Shown: positions 51,870-61,194, numbered from the stretch's first letter. The stretch is 64,000 nucleotides of DNA from Actinobacteria bacterium IMCC26256 (GCA_001023575.1 CP011489.1:2169001-2233000); one strand, 5' to 3'. Numbers and translations: made by a program. Notes: generated from the sequence alone by a model not told the origin.

Positions 51870-53052
51870 GGGCACCGTAACTATTGATCATGTCTGGAAG
51901 CGTTTCCGTAGCGACAGGGGGAGGCGGCTGCTACGCGACCACGTTTCACGTCTCGGTCGTAGCGTCGCAGGGCGTGACGGTGCCGATCAGTGGCGCTGGG
52001 TACTCCGCGAGATCGACTTCAAGATTGAGCCAGGAGAATCCGTTGGGTTTGTTGGCTCCAACGGAGCAGGGAAATCAACGCTCCTAAAAATCATCTCAGG
52101 AGTTATGTTTCCTCACACGGGCAGGGTCTCCGTAGAGGGGCGAATTGGCGCTTTGATAGAGGTCGCGAGCGGGATACACCCAGAACTAACGGGCAAGGAG
52201 AACATCAGCGTATTCGGGACGCTCCTTGGACTCGGCAAATCAGAGTTGGCGCGCAAGTACGACGAGATCGTTGCATTTGCGGAGCTCGAGGATGCGATCA
52301 ACCGCCAGGTTAAGTTCTACTCGAGCGGAATGAAGACGCGACTTGGTTTTGCGATTGCGGCTTTTCTCGAACCGAGTGTGCTCATTGTTGATGAGGTTCT
52401 CGCTGTCGGCGACCAGATGTTCCAGCAGAAATGTCTTGATCGCATGCGCACGGTATTGCACTCCGGCACCACCCTGCTGCTCGTCTCACACGACCTCGCA
52501 GCGGTTGGCGCCACTGCAAGCAGAGCAATTTGGCTCGCTGATGGCACGATGCAGGCGGATGGCCCAGTCGATGAAGTGCTAGCCGGTTACCGCACGGCTA
52601 TTGAGAAAGAGGCTGCATCCAAGATTGAGTTGGAGGGAGAGATTCGAATCTCCAATCTCAAGACTTTTGGTGGAACCGGCGGAGCTGTTACCACCTCTGG
52701 TACTTGCTCGGTGCGCTTCGATGTAACAGCGCCGCAGGCAAAGCATGCAAACTTTTTTCTAGGGGTGAGCCAAGGCGCAGCGACACCAATTTTTGCTGTG
52801 CGCAAAGAAGGAATACGCGTCTCTGAGGGCGAGACCCACGTTGCAGTTGATTTCGGAGGTATTCCATTACCGGCGGGCGGCTACTTCCTATGGTTTGCAG
52901 CTTTCGAGGTTAAGACGGGTCGCGAGATTACTCCTTGGCAACCCATTGGACCACTATTAGTTGAGGGCGGCAGACTCCTCGACGCTACCCCTAAAGCCAT
53001 TGTTCGACTCTCACCAGTTTTTGTCGAGGCCCAATGGACAGTAAGTGACTGA
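51859..53052 (+). CDS. ABC transporter ATP-binding protein with C-terminal substrate domain (Wzt-like)
   Basis: The 397-residue protein has an NBD of about 250 residues, with GFVGSNGAGKSTLLKIISG (Walker A), KFYSSGMKTRLGFAIAAFLE (signature), VLIVDEVLAVGD (Walker B) and LLVSHDLAAV (H-loop). The last 150 residues form a beta-rich domain (GTCSVRFDVTAPQAKHANFF, LPAGGYFLWFAAFEV) like the Wzt carbohydrate-binding domain that recognises the polymer's non-reducing end. It overlaps the permease by 11 bp and the next GT2 by 8 bp. Confidence 0.95.
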   Translation: MSPEGTVTIDHVWKRFRSDRGRRLLRDHVSRLGRSVAGRDGADQWRWVLREIDFKIEPGESVGFVGSNGAGKSTLLKIISGVMFPHTGRVSVEGRIGALIEVASGIHPELTGKENISVFGTLLGLGKSELARKYDEIVAFAELEDAINRQVKFYSSGMKTRLGFAIAAFLEPSVLIVDEVLAVGDQMFQQKCLDRMRTVLHSGTTLLLVSHDLAAVGATASRAIWLADGTMQADGPVDEVLAGYRTAIEKEAASKIELEGEIRISNLKTFGGTGGAVTTSGTCSVRFDVTAPQAKHANFFLGVSQGAATPIFAVRKEGIRVSEGETHVAVDFGGIPLPAGGYFLWFAAFEVKTGREITPWQPIGPLLVEGGRLLDATPKAIVRLSPVFVEAQWTVSD

Positions 53053-54010
53053 GGTCCCCAGAGTGGCCCAACACGCGAACCAACCTCAGAACCACCCTCT
53101 CGTCTCGATAATTGTCCCCGCTTTCAACGCCCAGGAGTACTTAGCGGAGACCATTGACTCAGTCCTTGCACAGACATACCGCCCCCTAGAGATAATTGTT
53201 ATTGACGATGGCTCCACAGATGAGACTGTCAAAATTGCCCGTGCTTATGGGGACCCAGTTGTCGTCATCGAACAAGAAAACCGTGGGCCAGCGGGGGCCC
53301 GCAATACTGGCTTCGCTGCAGCTCGCGGAGCAATAATCGCCCTACTCGATGCGGACGACCAGTGGATGCCGAGTCGTTTAGCGCGCTGCGTCGGGGTACT
53401 TCAGTCGGATCCTCAGATTGGATTTGTGACAACGGATGCGTTCCTAATTGAGGAGGGTCAGCGAACTGGCAAGCGCTACTACGGCGGATATCAGCGCTAC
53501 CCATTCCCAGACCGCGCTAACCAGCTCGAAGAGATCGCAAAGAGAAACTTTGTATTTGTGTCAGCAGTATTCGATCGACGGTTATTAGACCTCGTTGGCG
53601 GGCGGCTCGACGAACGCCTGTGGGGCACTGAAGACTACGACCTCTGGACACGCTTCGTACTTGCAGGCGCAGCAGCCGAATTGATTCCTGAGCCATTGGC
53701 TTGGTACCGAATCCGTTCCGACAGCGTTAGCCGAGCACGTGAGCGCCAATGGAAAGCGCACCTCACTGTTCTAGAGCAGCACCTACCAACTCTCTGGTTG
53801 CTAGGAGCGCGTGGCCGCCCACAAGATGCCTACGACATTGGCATATCGCTACTGCGCAGTGGCGAGCGGAGAATGGCCACGTGGTTCCTCTTCCACGCGT
53901 TAACAGACCCGGGGGCAAATATCTTTCAACGAGCGCGTTTTCTGCTCCGCGGAGGTACCGCGTTAGTGGCCGGCCAAAATAGAGATGCAAAGGCCGAGGC
54001 TGTGAAATGA
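53045..54010 (+). CDS. Glycosyltransferase family 2
   Basis: The 321-residue protein is a GT-A enzyme of family GT2. LVSIIVPAFNAQEYLAETID begins the fold, IIVIDDGSTDETVKIARAYG is the nucleotide-binding acidic loop, ARNTGFAAARGAIIALLDAD holds the DxD metal site, and ERLWGTEDYDLWTRFVLAG supplies the ED catalytic region. The start is GTG, overlapping the ATPase stop by 8 bp. It probably adds a residue to the exported polysaccharide. Confidence 0.93.
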   Translation: MTEVPRVAQHANQPQNHPLVSIIVPAFNAQEYLAETIDSVLAQTYRPLEIIVIDDGSTDETVKIARAYGDPVVVIEQENRGPAGARNTGFAAARGAIIALLDADDQWMPSRLARCVGVLQSDPQIGFVTTDAFLIEEGQRTGKRYYGGYQRYPFPDRANQLEEIAKRNFVFVSAVFDRRLLDLVGGRLDERLWGTEDYDLWTRFVLAGAAAELIPEPLAWYRIRSDSVSRARERQWKAHLTVLEQHLPTLWLLGARGRPQDAYDIGISLLRSGERRMATWFLFHALTDPGANIFQRARFLLRGGTALVAGQNRDAKAEAVK

Positions 54011-54996
54011 CGCCATCAGCCGAACTCGTCTTACTCATCGGAGCTCCCAGATCTGGAACGACATGGCTACAACAAATGTTGGGTGCCCACCCATTAGTTG
54101 CGGCGCCTCAAGAGACTGATCTATTCAGCAGATTTCTTCAGCCGTTACTAGATTCATGGGAGCGTGAGACTCGCGGCGGGCAGGCTGGCATTGAGCAACG
54201 CAGATTCAAGGGACTGCACAGCGTGCTCACCGGGAGCGAGTTCGCTGTTACCGGTGCCGACTTGGTCAGCCGCGTAATCGCAAACGCGTCAGCACTCAAA
54301 CCTGGATCGGAGGTTGTCGTTGAAAAAACGCCATCACATAGCCTCTGCGCAAGTTCGATCGCCCTATTCGCTCCGCGAGCAAAAATTATTCACCTAGTTC
54401 GAGACGGGCGCGATGTGGCAAGCTCGCTCGTCGCGTCAGGCAACGGGTGGGGTGGATGGTGGGCGCCCAAGACCGTCACTCGCGCGAGCGAAGTCTGGAG
54501 TGAGCACATCAGGGGTGCGCGCGCCTCTGCAGGTAGCGACAACTACCTCGAGGTTCGGTATGAAGATATGCAGACCGACGGCGCATCAACGCTTGAGCGC
54601 GTCTTTGCCCACATTGGGGTAGCGGCGACTTCTCAAGACTGTGAGCAGCTGCTCGTTGCGTTTGCCCTAGACAAGATGGCCAACGGTGAGTCCTCCATAG
54701 TCATCGGTGGCGACTTCGCCGCCGCGGCTAGTAAACGCAGCGAGCCGGCTGGATTCTTCGGCAAAGGTGGTAGCGGGTCGTGGCGCGCGCAATGGGGCAG
54801 GGACGAGCTTCTTGCCTTCAACGACACTGCAGGAGACCTCCTTGTGGAGCTTGGCTACGAAGACTCGAGCGACTGGGCCGGATCTACGTCTCAGATAGTG
54901 AGTTTCAGACGTAAGAATCTGAGGAGTCAGCACTTCTACCAACGCATAGAGCGATTCTCGAGTGCCATGGATCGACTTATCCGCAAGCAGCATTGA
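54007..54996 (+). CDS. Sulfotransferase-family protein
   Basis: The 329-residue protein shows LVLLIGAPRSGTTWLQQMLG near residue 10 (PAPS 5' phosphosulfate loop) and KIIHLVRDGRDVASSLV near residue 130, then LEVRYEDMQTDGASTLERVF. It is related to the other sulfotransferases of the region. It overlaps the preceding GT2 by four bases. The likely role is sulfation of a sugar in the exported polymer, but the acceptor is not visible. Confidence 0.9.
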   Translation: MTPSAELVLLIGAPRSGTTWLQQMLGAHPLVAAPQETDLFSRFLQPLLDSWERETRGGQAGIEQRRFKGLHSVLTGSEFAVTGADLVSRVIANASALKPGSEVVVEKTPSHSLCASSIALFAPRAKIIHLVRDGRDVASSLVASGNGWGGWWAPKTVTRASEVWSEHIRGARASAGSDNYLEVRYEDMQTDGASTLERVFAHIGVAATSQDCEQLLVAFALDKMANGESSIVIGGDFAAAASKRSEPAGFFGKGGSGSWRAQWGRDELLAFNDTAGDLLVELGYEDSSDWAGSTSQIVSFRRKNLRSQHFYQRIERFSSAMDRLIRKQH

Positions 54997-55097
54997 GAGA
55001 AATCAGTTTTAAAGGTTCATAGAACCCCCCTCTATCGGCGATGATCTACTCCGAACATTCGATTAACGACCCCAGTAAGAACCTAGGAGGCAATCCA

Positions 55098-55820
55098 ATG
55101 AACCGAAGGCAGTCCTACGTGCGCCGTATTCGCTCCTCTATTGCAGCGAATCTTCAGGTCGCCTCCGGGGCGGTGAAGCCCCCGGTCTTAAACACTGAGC
55201 TGCGTCGCAGAGTTGGCGGGCTCTGGGATGAGATGGGGCAGATTCAGATTGATTTTCTGATTGATCACGGTCTTGAGCCGTCTTCATACTTTCTGGACTT
55301 CGGTTGCGGAGTCATGAGGGCTGGAAGGCACATCGTTCGTTACCTTGATGAAGGGCATTACTGCGGAGTCGACATAGACGAGTCAATGATCATTGGAGGA
55401 GCCGCGCAGTTAACTGAAGACAAGCTATCGTCAAAGAACGCTCGACTCAGAGTCTCCCGCGAGATCGACGTGAATTTTGGAAATCCCTTTGATTTTGCAA
55501 TAGCACAATCAGTATTTACTCATCTTCCGATCAATACTATTTGGCACTGCTTATCAAACATAAGTGAAGTGCTGGCTCCTGATGGAGTGTTCTATGCAAC
55601 ATTCTTCCGTGGCCCAGAAGGAGCGGAGAGATTCGCTCCGATTCAGCAGCCATGCCTTGAGGGGCGCGTCTCAGTTAGAACTTTTGCGGATGAGAATCCA
55701 TACCATTACTCCCCAATGGACTTTGCACGTATGTGCGAGAACCTTCCATTAGAGATTGAGGACATCGGAGACTGGGGACACCCTCGCGGTCAGCAGATGA
55801 TGGCGTTTAAACGGACCTGA
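55098..55820 (+). CDS. Class I SAM-dependent methyltransferase
   Basis: The ATG at 55098 follows a full AGGAGG sequence and gives 240 residues. An in-frame ATG at 55041 has no such site. The SAM motif is SYFLDFGCGVMRAGRHIVRY, with YCGVDIDESMI and FDFAIAQSVFTHLPINTIWH downstream, the pattern of the Methyltransf_11/25 group. It starts about 100 bp after the sulfotransferase stop and is followed by more sulfotransferases, so it probably acts on the same polymer. Confidence 0.9.
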   Translation: MNRRQSYVRRIRSSIAANLQVASGAVKPPVLNTELRRRVGGLWDEMGQIQIDFLIDHGLEPSSYFLDFGCGVMRAGRHIVRYLDEGHYCGVDIDESMIIGGAAQLTEDKLSSKNARLRVSREIDVNFGNPFDFAIAQSVFTHLPINTIWHCLSNISEVLAPDGVFYATFFRGPEGAERFAPIQQPCLEGRVSVRTFADENPYHYSPMDFARMCENLPLEIEDIGDWGHPRGQQMMAFKRT

Positions 55821-55822
55821 AT

Positions 55823-56797
55823 ATGACCTCAATAGTTATTCTTGGTATGCACCGGAGTGGCACATCTGCAATAACTCGGGCTCTCAACTTGCTCGGTGCA
55901 GCGCTTGGCCCCTCAGAAGATGTCGGTGAATACTGGGAGCGAGCAGCAATGCGCTCGCAGTGCGACGCTTTACTAGAGAGGTTCGACGGAGCATGGGATT
56001 GCCCAGGCATCATGCCCGAAGGATGGGAGTCCTTAGAGCGGGTCGCAGAGGTTGATGCAGGTGCTTTTGCTGCTATCGCAGAGTATGGATCCCCCGAGGT
56101 GCTGCTCTGGAAAGATCCGCGAGCATCCTTGACGCTTCCATTTTGGCGAAAGTATCTAGGCGCTGATCCGATCGCAATCATTATTTACAGGCACCCTGAA
56201 GAAGTCTGGGCATCCCTAGATACTCGCAATGGATTTGGCCCAGGCCTCTCTTTTGCACTTTGGGAGCGATACAACTCGGATGCACTTCGTTCTGCCGCCG
56301 GACTCCGAACAGTCGTATTTGCATACTCAGACTTGGTTCAGAACCAGTCAGAGATCATGACCGAACTCGCAGCCACTCTCGCAGGATGGGGAGTCTCTCT
56401 TAAAGACCCTGCGAGCACAGATATGGAGTTGCGGGCGGATCAGCGACACCACCATGCCCCCGAGCATTTCTCCCATCCAAGTGCGACCCAATCGCAGCAA
56501 GCACTATTCGCTGCCCTTGAAGCAACTCGCGGAGTCCACGAATCCTTCTCCCCCCCAGCCATGATCGAGCCTTCACCCTTAAGCCTCGAACTGATTCAAA
56601 TGCGTAGACAACTCCGCATGAGTCGCCGCGAACTCTGGCGAGCGCGAAGTGAGCATCGGAGTCTCTCAGGATCGCGCCGCAAACTACTCTCCCTAATCAT
56701 TCATCCAGAGCGTTCGACTAGGGACGAGCACGCCATGGAGAACGAAGAGGCTTCTAGCGGCCGGCCCCCAACATCACCAGGGTCACCATCGAGATGA
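55823..56797 (+). CDS. Sulfotransferase-family protein
   Basis: The 324-residue protein begins with the P-loop SIVILGMHRSGTSAITRALN, with LLWKDPRASLTLPFWRKYLG and IIYRHPEEVWASLDTRNGF (3'-phosphate region) further on. The C-terminal 90 residues are helical and basic (QMRRQLRMSRRELWRARSEH) and are followed by a low-complexity tail. It follows the methyltransferase by 2 bp and overlaps the next sulfotransferase-like gene by four bases. Confidence 0.85.
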   Translation: MTSIVILGMHRSGTSAITRALNLLGAALGPSEDVGEYWERAAMRSQCDALLERFDGAWDCPGIMPEGWESLERVAEVDAGAFAAIAEYGSPEVLLWKDPRASLTLPFWRKYLGADPIAIIIYRHPEEVWASLDTRNGFGPGLSFALWERYNSDALRSAAGLRTVVFAYSDLVQNQSEIMTELAATLAGWGVSLKDPASTDMELRADQRHHHAPEHFSHPSATQSQQALFAALEATRGVHESFSPPAMIEPSPLSLELIQMRRQLRMSRRELWRARSEHRSLSGSRRKLLSLIIHPERSTRDEHAMENEEASSGRPPTSPGSPSR

Positions 56798-57534
56798 GCC
56801 CTTCGATCTCTCTCCCCGAACCCAAGATAGTCATCACCGGCACTGGGCGATCTGGCACGACTCTGCTCGTTCAAATCCTTACCGACCTCGGCCTCGATAC
56901 CGGATTCACCTCCGAGACACCGATTGACGAGACCACTCATGCAGGCTTGGAGACGCGACTCGACTCGCCGACTGCCCCTCGGATTGTTAAGAGCCCAAAC
57001 CTGAGCCGACGCCTCGACGCGATTCTTGCTAGCGGTGACGTAACGGTCGAGCATGTAATCATTCCAATGCGCGACCTCGCGGTCGCCTCTGCGAGTCGCG
57101 TTCGAGCTACGAAGTACGGATCCAACCTCCACGCAATGGGGGGCCTTTTTGGCACCACCAACGCCGTCAAACAGCAAGAGAGCCTGGCGCTACTCAATTA
57201 CCAGTTGATGTTCACACTCGCTAAGTACGACATCGCCCACACGCTCCTCTTGTTCCCGAGATTCGCAACCGACTGGGAGTACCTCTACTCCCACCTCTCA
57301 TTTCTCGACCCAGAGATTCCTCCGGAGGCTTGGCAGGCAGCAGTCACCGCTCGAGCACGCCCTGAGTTGATTCACGAAGTACCTCTTACCCGTGCAGAGC
57401 AATCGGCAACGCGCCTCGGATCCTCGTACAACAAGTATCTCGGGCGACCCATTAGAGGGCTCCGCAAAGTACTTACTGGCAAGTCACGCAAGAGCCGTAA
57501 CCCATCTGATCCGCTCTATCCCAAGCCTGAGTAA
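56794..57534 (+). CDS. Sulfotransferase-like P-loop protein
   Basis: The 246-residue protein starts with KIVITGTGRSGTTLLVQILT, like the PAPS loop of sulfotransferases, and has HVIIPMRDLAVASASRVRAT in the place of the 3'-phosphate motif. The segment PIDETTHAGLETR and the late DWEYLYSHLSFLDPE are unlike the neighbours, so it may belong to a divergent subfamily. It overlaps the preceding gene by four bases and the next by one. Confidence 0.78.
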   Translation: MSPSISLPEPKIVITGTGRSGTTLLVQILTDLGLDTGFTSETPIDETTHAGLETRLDSPTAPRIVKSPNLSRRLDAILASGDVTVEHVIIPMRDLAVASASRVRATKYGSNLHAMGGLFGTTNAVKQQESLALLNYQLMFTLAKYDIAHTLLLFPRFATDWEYLYSHLSFLDPEIPPEAWQAAVTARARPELIHEVPLTRAEQSATRLGSSYNKYLGRPIRGLRKVLTGKSRKSRNPSDPLYPKPE

Positions 57535-58319
57535 TGGAGCAAAATTCAAACGCGTCGGTGACTGTTTGCGTAGCGAGCCTCAACACTGCTGCGGTAACAG
57601 AGTTATGCATTCGGACTCTCCGCGAATTTGCTGGGGTCCCGATGGTTCTAAAAGTTGGTGACTGCGGATCAACGGATGGTTCACAAGAGATCCTCAGAGC
57701 CTTCGCGGAGAGCGGTTGGCTCTCACTAGAGGTTGCGACGGGCGGGCGGCGGCATCCAGATTGGTTAGACCAATGGCTAGAGAGTTGCACGACGCGATTC
57801 TTAGTATTCTCAGACTCAGACGTTGAGTACCGCGCGCCCAACTGGCTTAAAGACATGCTCGAGCAAGCAGCCAGCACAGGGGCTGCACTCGTCTGTGGTC
57901 GGATGCAGTACCCGCCAGAGACATTTGTTCACCCTAAGACGGGGGCCCGACGGAGACTCGCGCAACGCCCTACCCCATGGTTGCTGATGCTCGACCTAGA
58001 TCAACTACGCGGCGTAGTAAAAGAATCATTCGCGTATAAAGACGAAGAAGACCCTGACGCCTTCGGTGGGAAGGTTGCATATGACGTCGCTGCGAAATAT
58101 TTTGCGTCGGTAGTTAAAAGTGGGCTTCATTGGGCAGAGATGCCGCCGGAATGGCAATCGCACTACAGGCACTTTGGCGGATTGACCTGGCTTGGGGCTC
58201 GGGGTGACGGAGTAAGCCTGAAGAAGCGGTCAAAACAAGTTTTGAAATTACTAACCGTAAAGAGCCGTCTCAGAGTCGCCCGTAAAAATCACTGGGGCGC
58301 ACCAGCAACCTCTTCATAG
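57534..58319 (+). CDS. Glycosyltransferase family 2-like protein
   Basis: The 261-residue protein has VTVCVASLNTAAVTELCIRT, VGDCGSTDGSQEILRAFA and RFLVFSDSDVEYRAPNWLKD with a DSD metal motif, typical of the GT2 fold. It overlaps the preceding gene by one base (TAATG). Its 3' end overlaps the convergent GT4 gene by 31 bp. It is the last plus-strand gene of the block starting at 49266. Confidence 0.86.
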   Translation: MEQNSNASVTVCVASLNTAAVTELCIRTLREFAGVPMVLKVGDCGSTDGSQEILRAFAESGWLSLEVATGGRRHPDWLDQWLESCTTRFLVFSDSDVEYRAPNWLKDMLEQAASTGAALVCGRMQYPPETFVHPKTGARRRLAQRPTPWLLMLDLDQLRGVVKESFAYKDEEDPDAFGGKVAYDVAAKYFASVVKSGLHWAEMPPEWQSHYRHFGGLTWLGARGDGVSLKKRSKQVLKLLTVKSRLRVARKNHWGAPATSS

Positions 58320-59446
58320 AGGCGGCGCAGAGAAGCCCCTACCAATGCTGGGGTGCGCTGCGCTGCGACCTTGGCCATGTTTGCGCCAGCCTGCTTAGCC
58401 GCAGGGTCATCACGTAGAGACTCGATGATCGCCTCAGCTAACGCCTTCGCATCACTCGGCGGCACGACCCAGCCTGTGCCCTCTGATCTAACCGTAGAGC
58501 CGAGCGCTCCGACATCGGAGACGATGAGGGGCACCGAGTTTGCATAGGCATCTTGCAGCACCGCGCTCTGCGACTCAAACGAGGTATAGGGAAGCACATT
58601 TACGCTGCACCGCGCGTATAAGGCAGCCTTACGCTCTGCAGTTGCATATCCAACCTCCGCTACAATTCTTTTGTCGCGCGATGCTGCATCGCGTACAAGT
58701 TGCTCGACCTCCGCGAAGCCTCTACCCGCGATTACCAATCGAAACTGCAACTCAGTTGGGAGAAGCCGTACCGCATTGAGGAGTACCTCTACACCCTTAT
58801 TACGCCTAAGCGTTCCAAAAAAGAGGATCTCCGGGACTCCATCATCAACCCCCCCGCGGTCAACGCCATCGTCATCAACCCCGTCGTCAACAATGGGTGG
58901 CGGCGGCAAGACTGGCAGGGGGATGTAATTAATCCGCGCTGGATCTACATCAAATTCGCTACTCAAGCGCTCGCCAACCCATTCATGATGCACGACAATT
59001 GTTCCGGCATTGGCGTACTCACGCGCAAGAATTGAGCGCTCAACCCTCGTCGGCATTCTTCGCTGGTGAGGAGTTACATCGTGAACCGTCGAGACAAGTG
59101 GAACGCGGCGAGCGAGGCTGCGCAGGGCCAACCAATCGACAAACGGGTTCAGATAAATAATATGCGCAACGTCAAAGGTCTCCCCTTTAAGCACGCTGTG
59201 ACGGGAACGAGCGCGCCCGATATATGTAGATGCTCTCGAGAGACCCCAGGAAATGCTCCCCTCGCTACTGCGCTCATCTACACCAGGCAACGCTGGCAGA
59301 ACCTCGCAGCCCTCTAGTGAACTTGAGATTGGGTCGAGGGGTCGAGGGGTGCAGTGAACCGCTAAGTGATCTCCGTGGCGCAGCACTCCATCTGCAAGCG
59401 CCAACTCCTCTTGCCTCAGGTAAGGCCAGTACCAATAGATATCCAT
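58289..59446 (-). CDS. Glycosyltransferase family 4
   Basis: The 385-residue protein has the GT-B fold: an N-terminal Rossmann domain, then PEILFFGTLRRNKGVEVLLN at the linker, the acceptor and donor region VIAGRG, and the C-terminal E-x7-E-like element NVLPYTSFESQSAVLQDAY near residue 295. At the interdomain linker lies an acidic repeat, VDDGVDDDGVDRGGVDDG, encoded by imperfect GGGGTTGAT-like DNA repeats around 58838-58890. It probably adds a sugar to the polymer. Confidence 0.92.
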   Translation of the reverse strand: MDIYWYWPYLRQEELALADGVLRHGDHLAVHCTPRPLDPISSSLEGCEVLPALPGVDERSSEGSISWGLSRASTYIGRARSRHSVLKGETFDVAHIIYLNPFVDWLALRSLARRVPLVSTVHDVTPHQRRMPTRVERSILAREYANAGTIVVHHEWVGERLSSEFDVDPARINYIPLPVLPPPPIVDDGVDDDGVDRGGVDDGVPEILFFGTLRRNKGVEVLLNAVRLLPTELQFRLVIAGRGFAEVEQLVRDAASRDKRIVAEVGYATAERKAALYARCSVNVLPYTSFESQSAVLQDAYANSVPLIVSDVGALGSTVRSEGTGWVVPPSDAKALAEAIIESLRDDPAAKQAGANMAKVAAQRTPALVGASLRRLYEEVAGAPQ

Positions 59447-59479
59447 CGAGTCCTAACTCAGTGAGAGAAGTGTTCGCAT

Positions 59480-60337
59480 TTAGAGAAATACAGTTCGGTC
59501 GCGAATGCTGCCTTGAAGGTGCCCTAGGCGCACCCCTGCTACCCAGCACCACTGCGCTCGACCCGAGGAGCTTCGCAGTCGAGGAAGTGTGGTTAATAGC
59601 CGCACCCATGAACGCCATCCGCTCAATCTTCCAGGCGGGCGAAGGCCACTGCGCTCTACTTCGCGTCGCAACTTAGGTCGATTGCGACCGTATGTGAGGC
59701 CCTGTCTCCATAGGGTTCTCGGCTCACCGCGCATTCTGTAAAGGAGGCGGGCGTTTGGCTCAAAGATAAGTGGAATCTTTGCTACGAAGAGCCGCAGAGA
59801 AAATTCATGGTCCTCCGCCCCAATAAAATCATCCTTAAACCCACCAATTCGAATGAACGTATCTCGACGAACACCGAAATTTCCACCGGATGCAATTGGA
59901 AATATCCCCTGCCATTCAAGTGGACGGTCCGGCGGGTACACGCCACGCGAATTAGCGAGCCACTGCGGATTCAATACCGAGACATCGCAGGGTCCAGTAG
60001 CAACCTCTCCACGCTCCAATGCGCCTGCCATCGCAGCAAGCCAACCCGGGACAACTACGTCATCGCCATCACATATCAGAACCATCGCCGAGGTAGTGGC
60101 GTCAAAGCCAGTTTGACGTGCATACGCTAGGCCATCGCGCTCAGCCGCCTGAACAACACGAACTCGCTCATCTCTCAGGGCGTACTCCTCGCATATCGCC
60201 AGAGTGGAGTCCGTGGACCGATTGTTTACTAACACAACCTCCCAATCACCACTCCACTTCTGTGCAAGCAGAGCCTCGAGAGCCTCTGCAAGTGTCGACT
60301 CAACGTTTCTTAATGGCATCACAACGCTTATCTGCAT
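59480..60337 (-). CDS. Glycosyltransferase family 2, tandem paralogue A
   Basis: The 285-residue GT2 shows ISVVMPLRNVESTLAEALEA, VVLVNNRSTDSTLAICEEYA, MVLICDGDDVVVPGWLAAMA (DGDD metal site) and DFIGAEDHEFSLRLFVAK (ED catalytic region). It is a paralogue of the next gene, with the same length and order of motifs. Both end with an extra helix that contains LWRQGLTYGRNRP/LWRQGMAYGRIRP. It starts one base inside the preceding gene's stop. Confidence 0.92.
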   Translation of the reverse strand: MQISVVMPLRNVESTLAEALEALLAQKWSGDWEVVLVNNRSTDSTLAICEEYALRDERVRVVQAAERDGLAYARQTGFDATTSAMVLICDGDDVVVPGWLAAMAGALERGEVATGPCDVSVLNPQWLANSRGVYPPDRPLEWQGIFPIASGGNFGVRRDTFIRIGGFKDDFIGAEDHEFSLRLFVAKIPLIFEPNARLLYRMRGEPRTLWRQGLTYGRNRPKLRREVERSGLRPPGRLSGWRSWVRLLTTLPRLRSSSGRAQWCWVAGVRLGHLQGSIRDRTVFL

Positions 60338-61194
60338 CAGGAGCGCTCTCTGCTAGCGATCTCGCCGATGACGCCAGCCGTATTAAAAACCCAGTTGGCT
60401 CGCCCTTTACCCGTTAGGAGCGAAGGCATGCGTTTAATGATCCCAATACAAGCGCGAGCGGAGTCGCTAGGTGGTACAGAGACGCCATCGGCACTAAAGC
60501 GCCTTCGCAGCAATGGTCTGATACGGCCATACGCCATACCTTGTCTCCAGAGACCTCGCAGTGTTGTCCTATAACGGTAATGAACTATCGCTGACTCCGC
60601 GTATGCGAGATTAATTCCACCACGCCAACAGCGGTATGAGAACTCTATGTCCTCGCCGGCAGTCAATGACTCGTCAAAGCCCCCTACTGTGTCGAGCACG
60701 CGTCGCTGAACGCCGAGATTGCATGAGTGCGCGAACTGGAAAATTCCCGAGTAAGACCCAGGGCCGAGTGTCAGACGAGAGCCTCGCGTCTCAAGTACAC
60801 GCTCTGGATTTAAGTATCGAATCTCTAAAGCCCCAGCCACGAGTGGAGACTCGCTAAGTGCAGCCGCCATAGCTGAGAGCCAGCCTTGAGCCACCACATC
60901 ATCCGCGTCTACGGTCACGACAGCGGGGGCACTCGAGGCTTTAATTCCAGCATTACGCGCTGCAGAGACTCCGAGGCCGCGCCCTGAGACCATTCGAATA
61001 TTGGGCCACTTTGCTGCATAATCATCAACGATTGATCGGGTTCCATCGGTAGATTCGTCATCGACAACGACAACCTCCCATGCGAGCGCTGTCTCCTGCG
61101 CGCAGATTGCATCTAATTGCGCAGCGATAGTGGCGCCAGCATTGCGCGCAGCAATCACGATACTAATCACTGGAGTATCTGCTGACGTATTCAA
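60337..61194 (-). CDS. Glycosyltransferase family 2, tandem paralogue B
   Basis: The 285-residue GT2 shows ISIVIAARNAGATIAAQLDA, VVVVDDESTDGTRSIVDDYA, AVVTVDADDVVAQGWLSAMA (DADD metal site) and TAGEDIEFSYRCWRGGI. It has the same layout as the downstream paralogue. It probably arose by tandem duplication and took on a different acceptor. The start is TTG inside a TTGA overlap with the GT4 gene. Confidence 0.92.
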   Translation of the reverse strand: MNTSADTPVISIVIAARNAGATIAAQLDAICAQETALAWEVVVVDDESTDGTRSIVDDYAAKWPNIRMVSGRGLGVSAARNAGIKASSAPAVVTVDADDVVAQGWLSAMAAALSESPLVAGALEIRYLNPERVLETRGSRLTLGPGSYSGIFQFAHSCNLGVQRRVLDTVGGFDESLTAGEDIEFSYRCWRGGINLAYAESAIVHYRYRTTLRGLWRQGMAYGRIRPLLRRRFSADGVSVPPSDSARACIGIIKRMPSLLTGKGRANWVFNTAGVIGEIASRERS

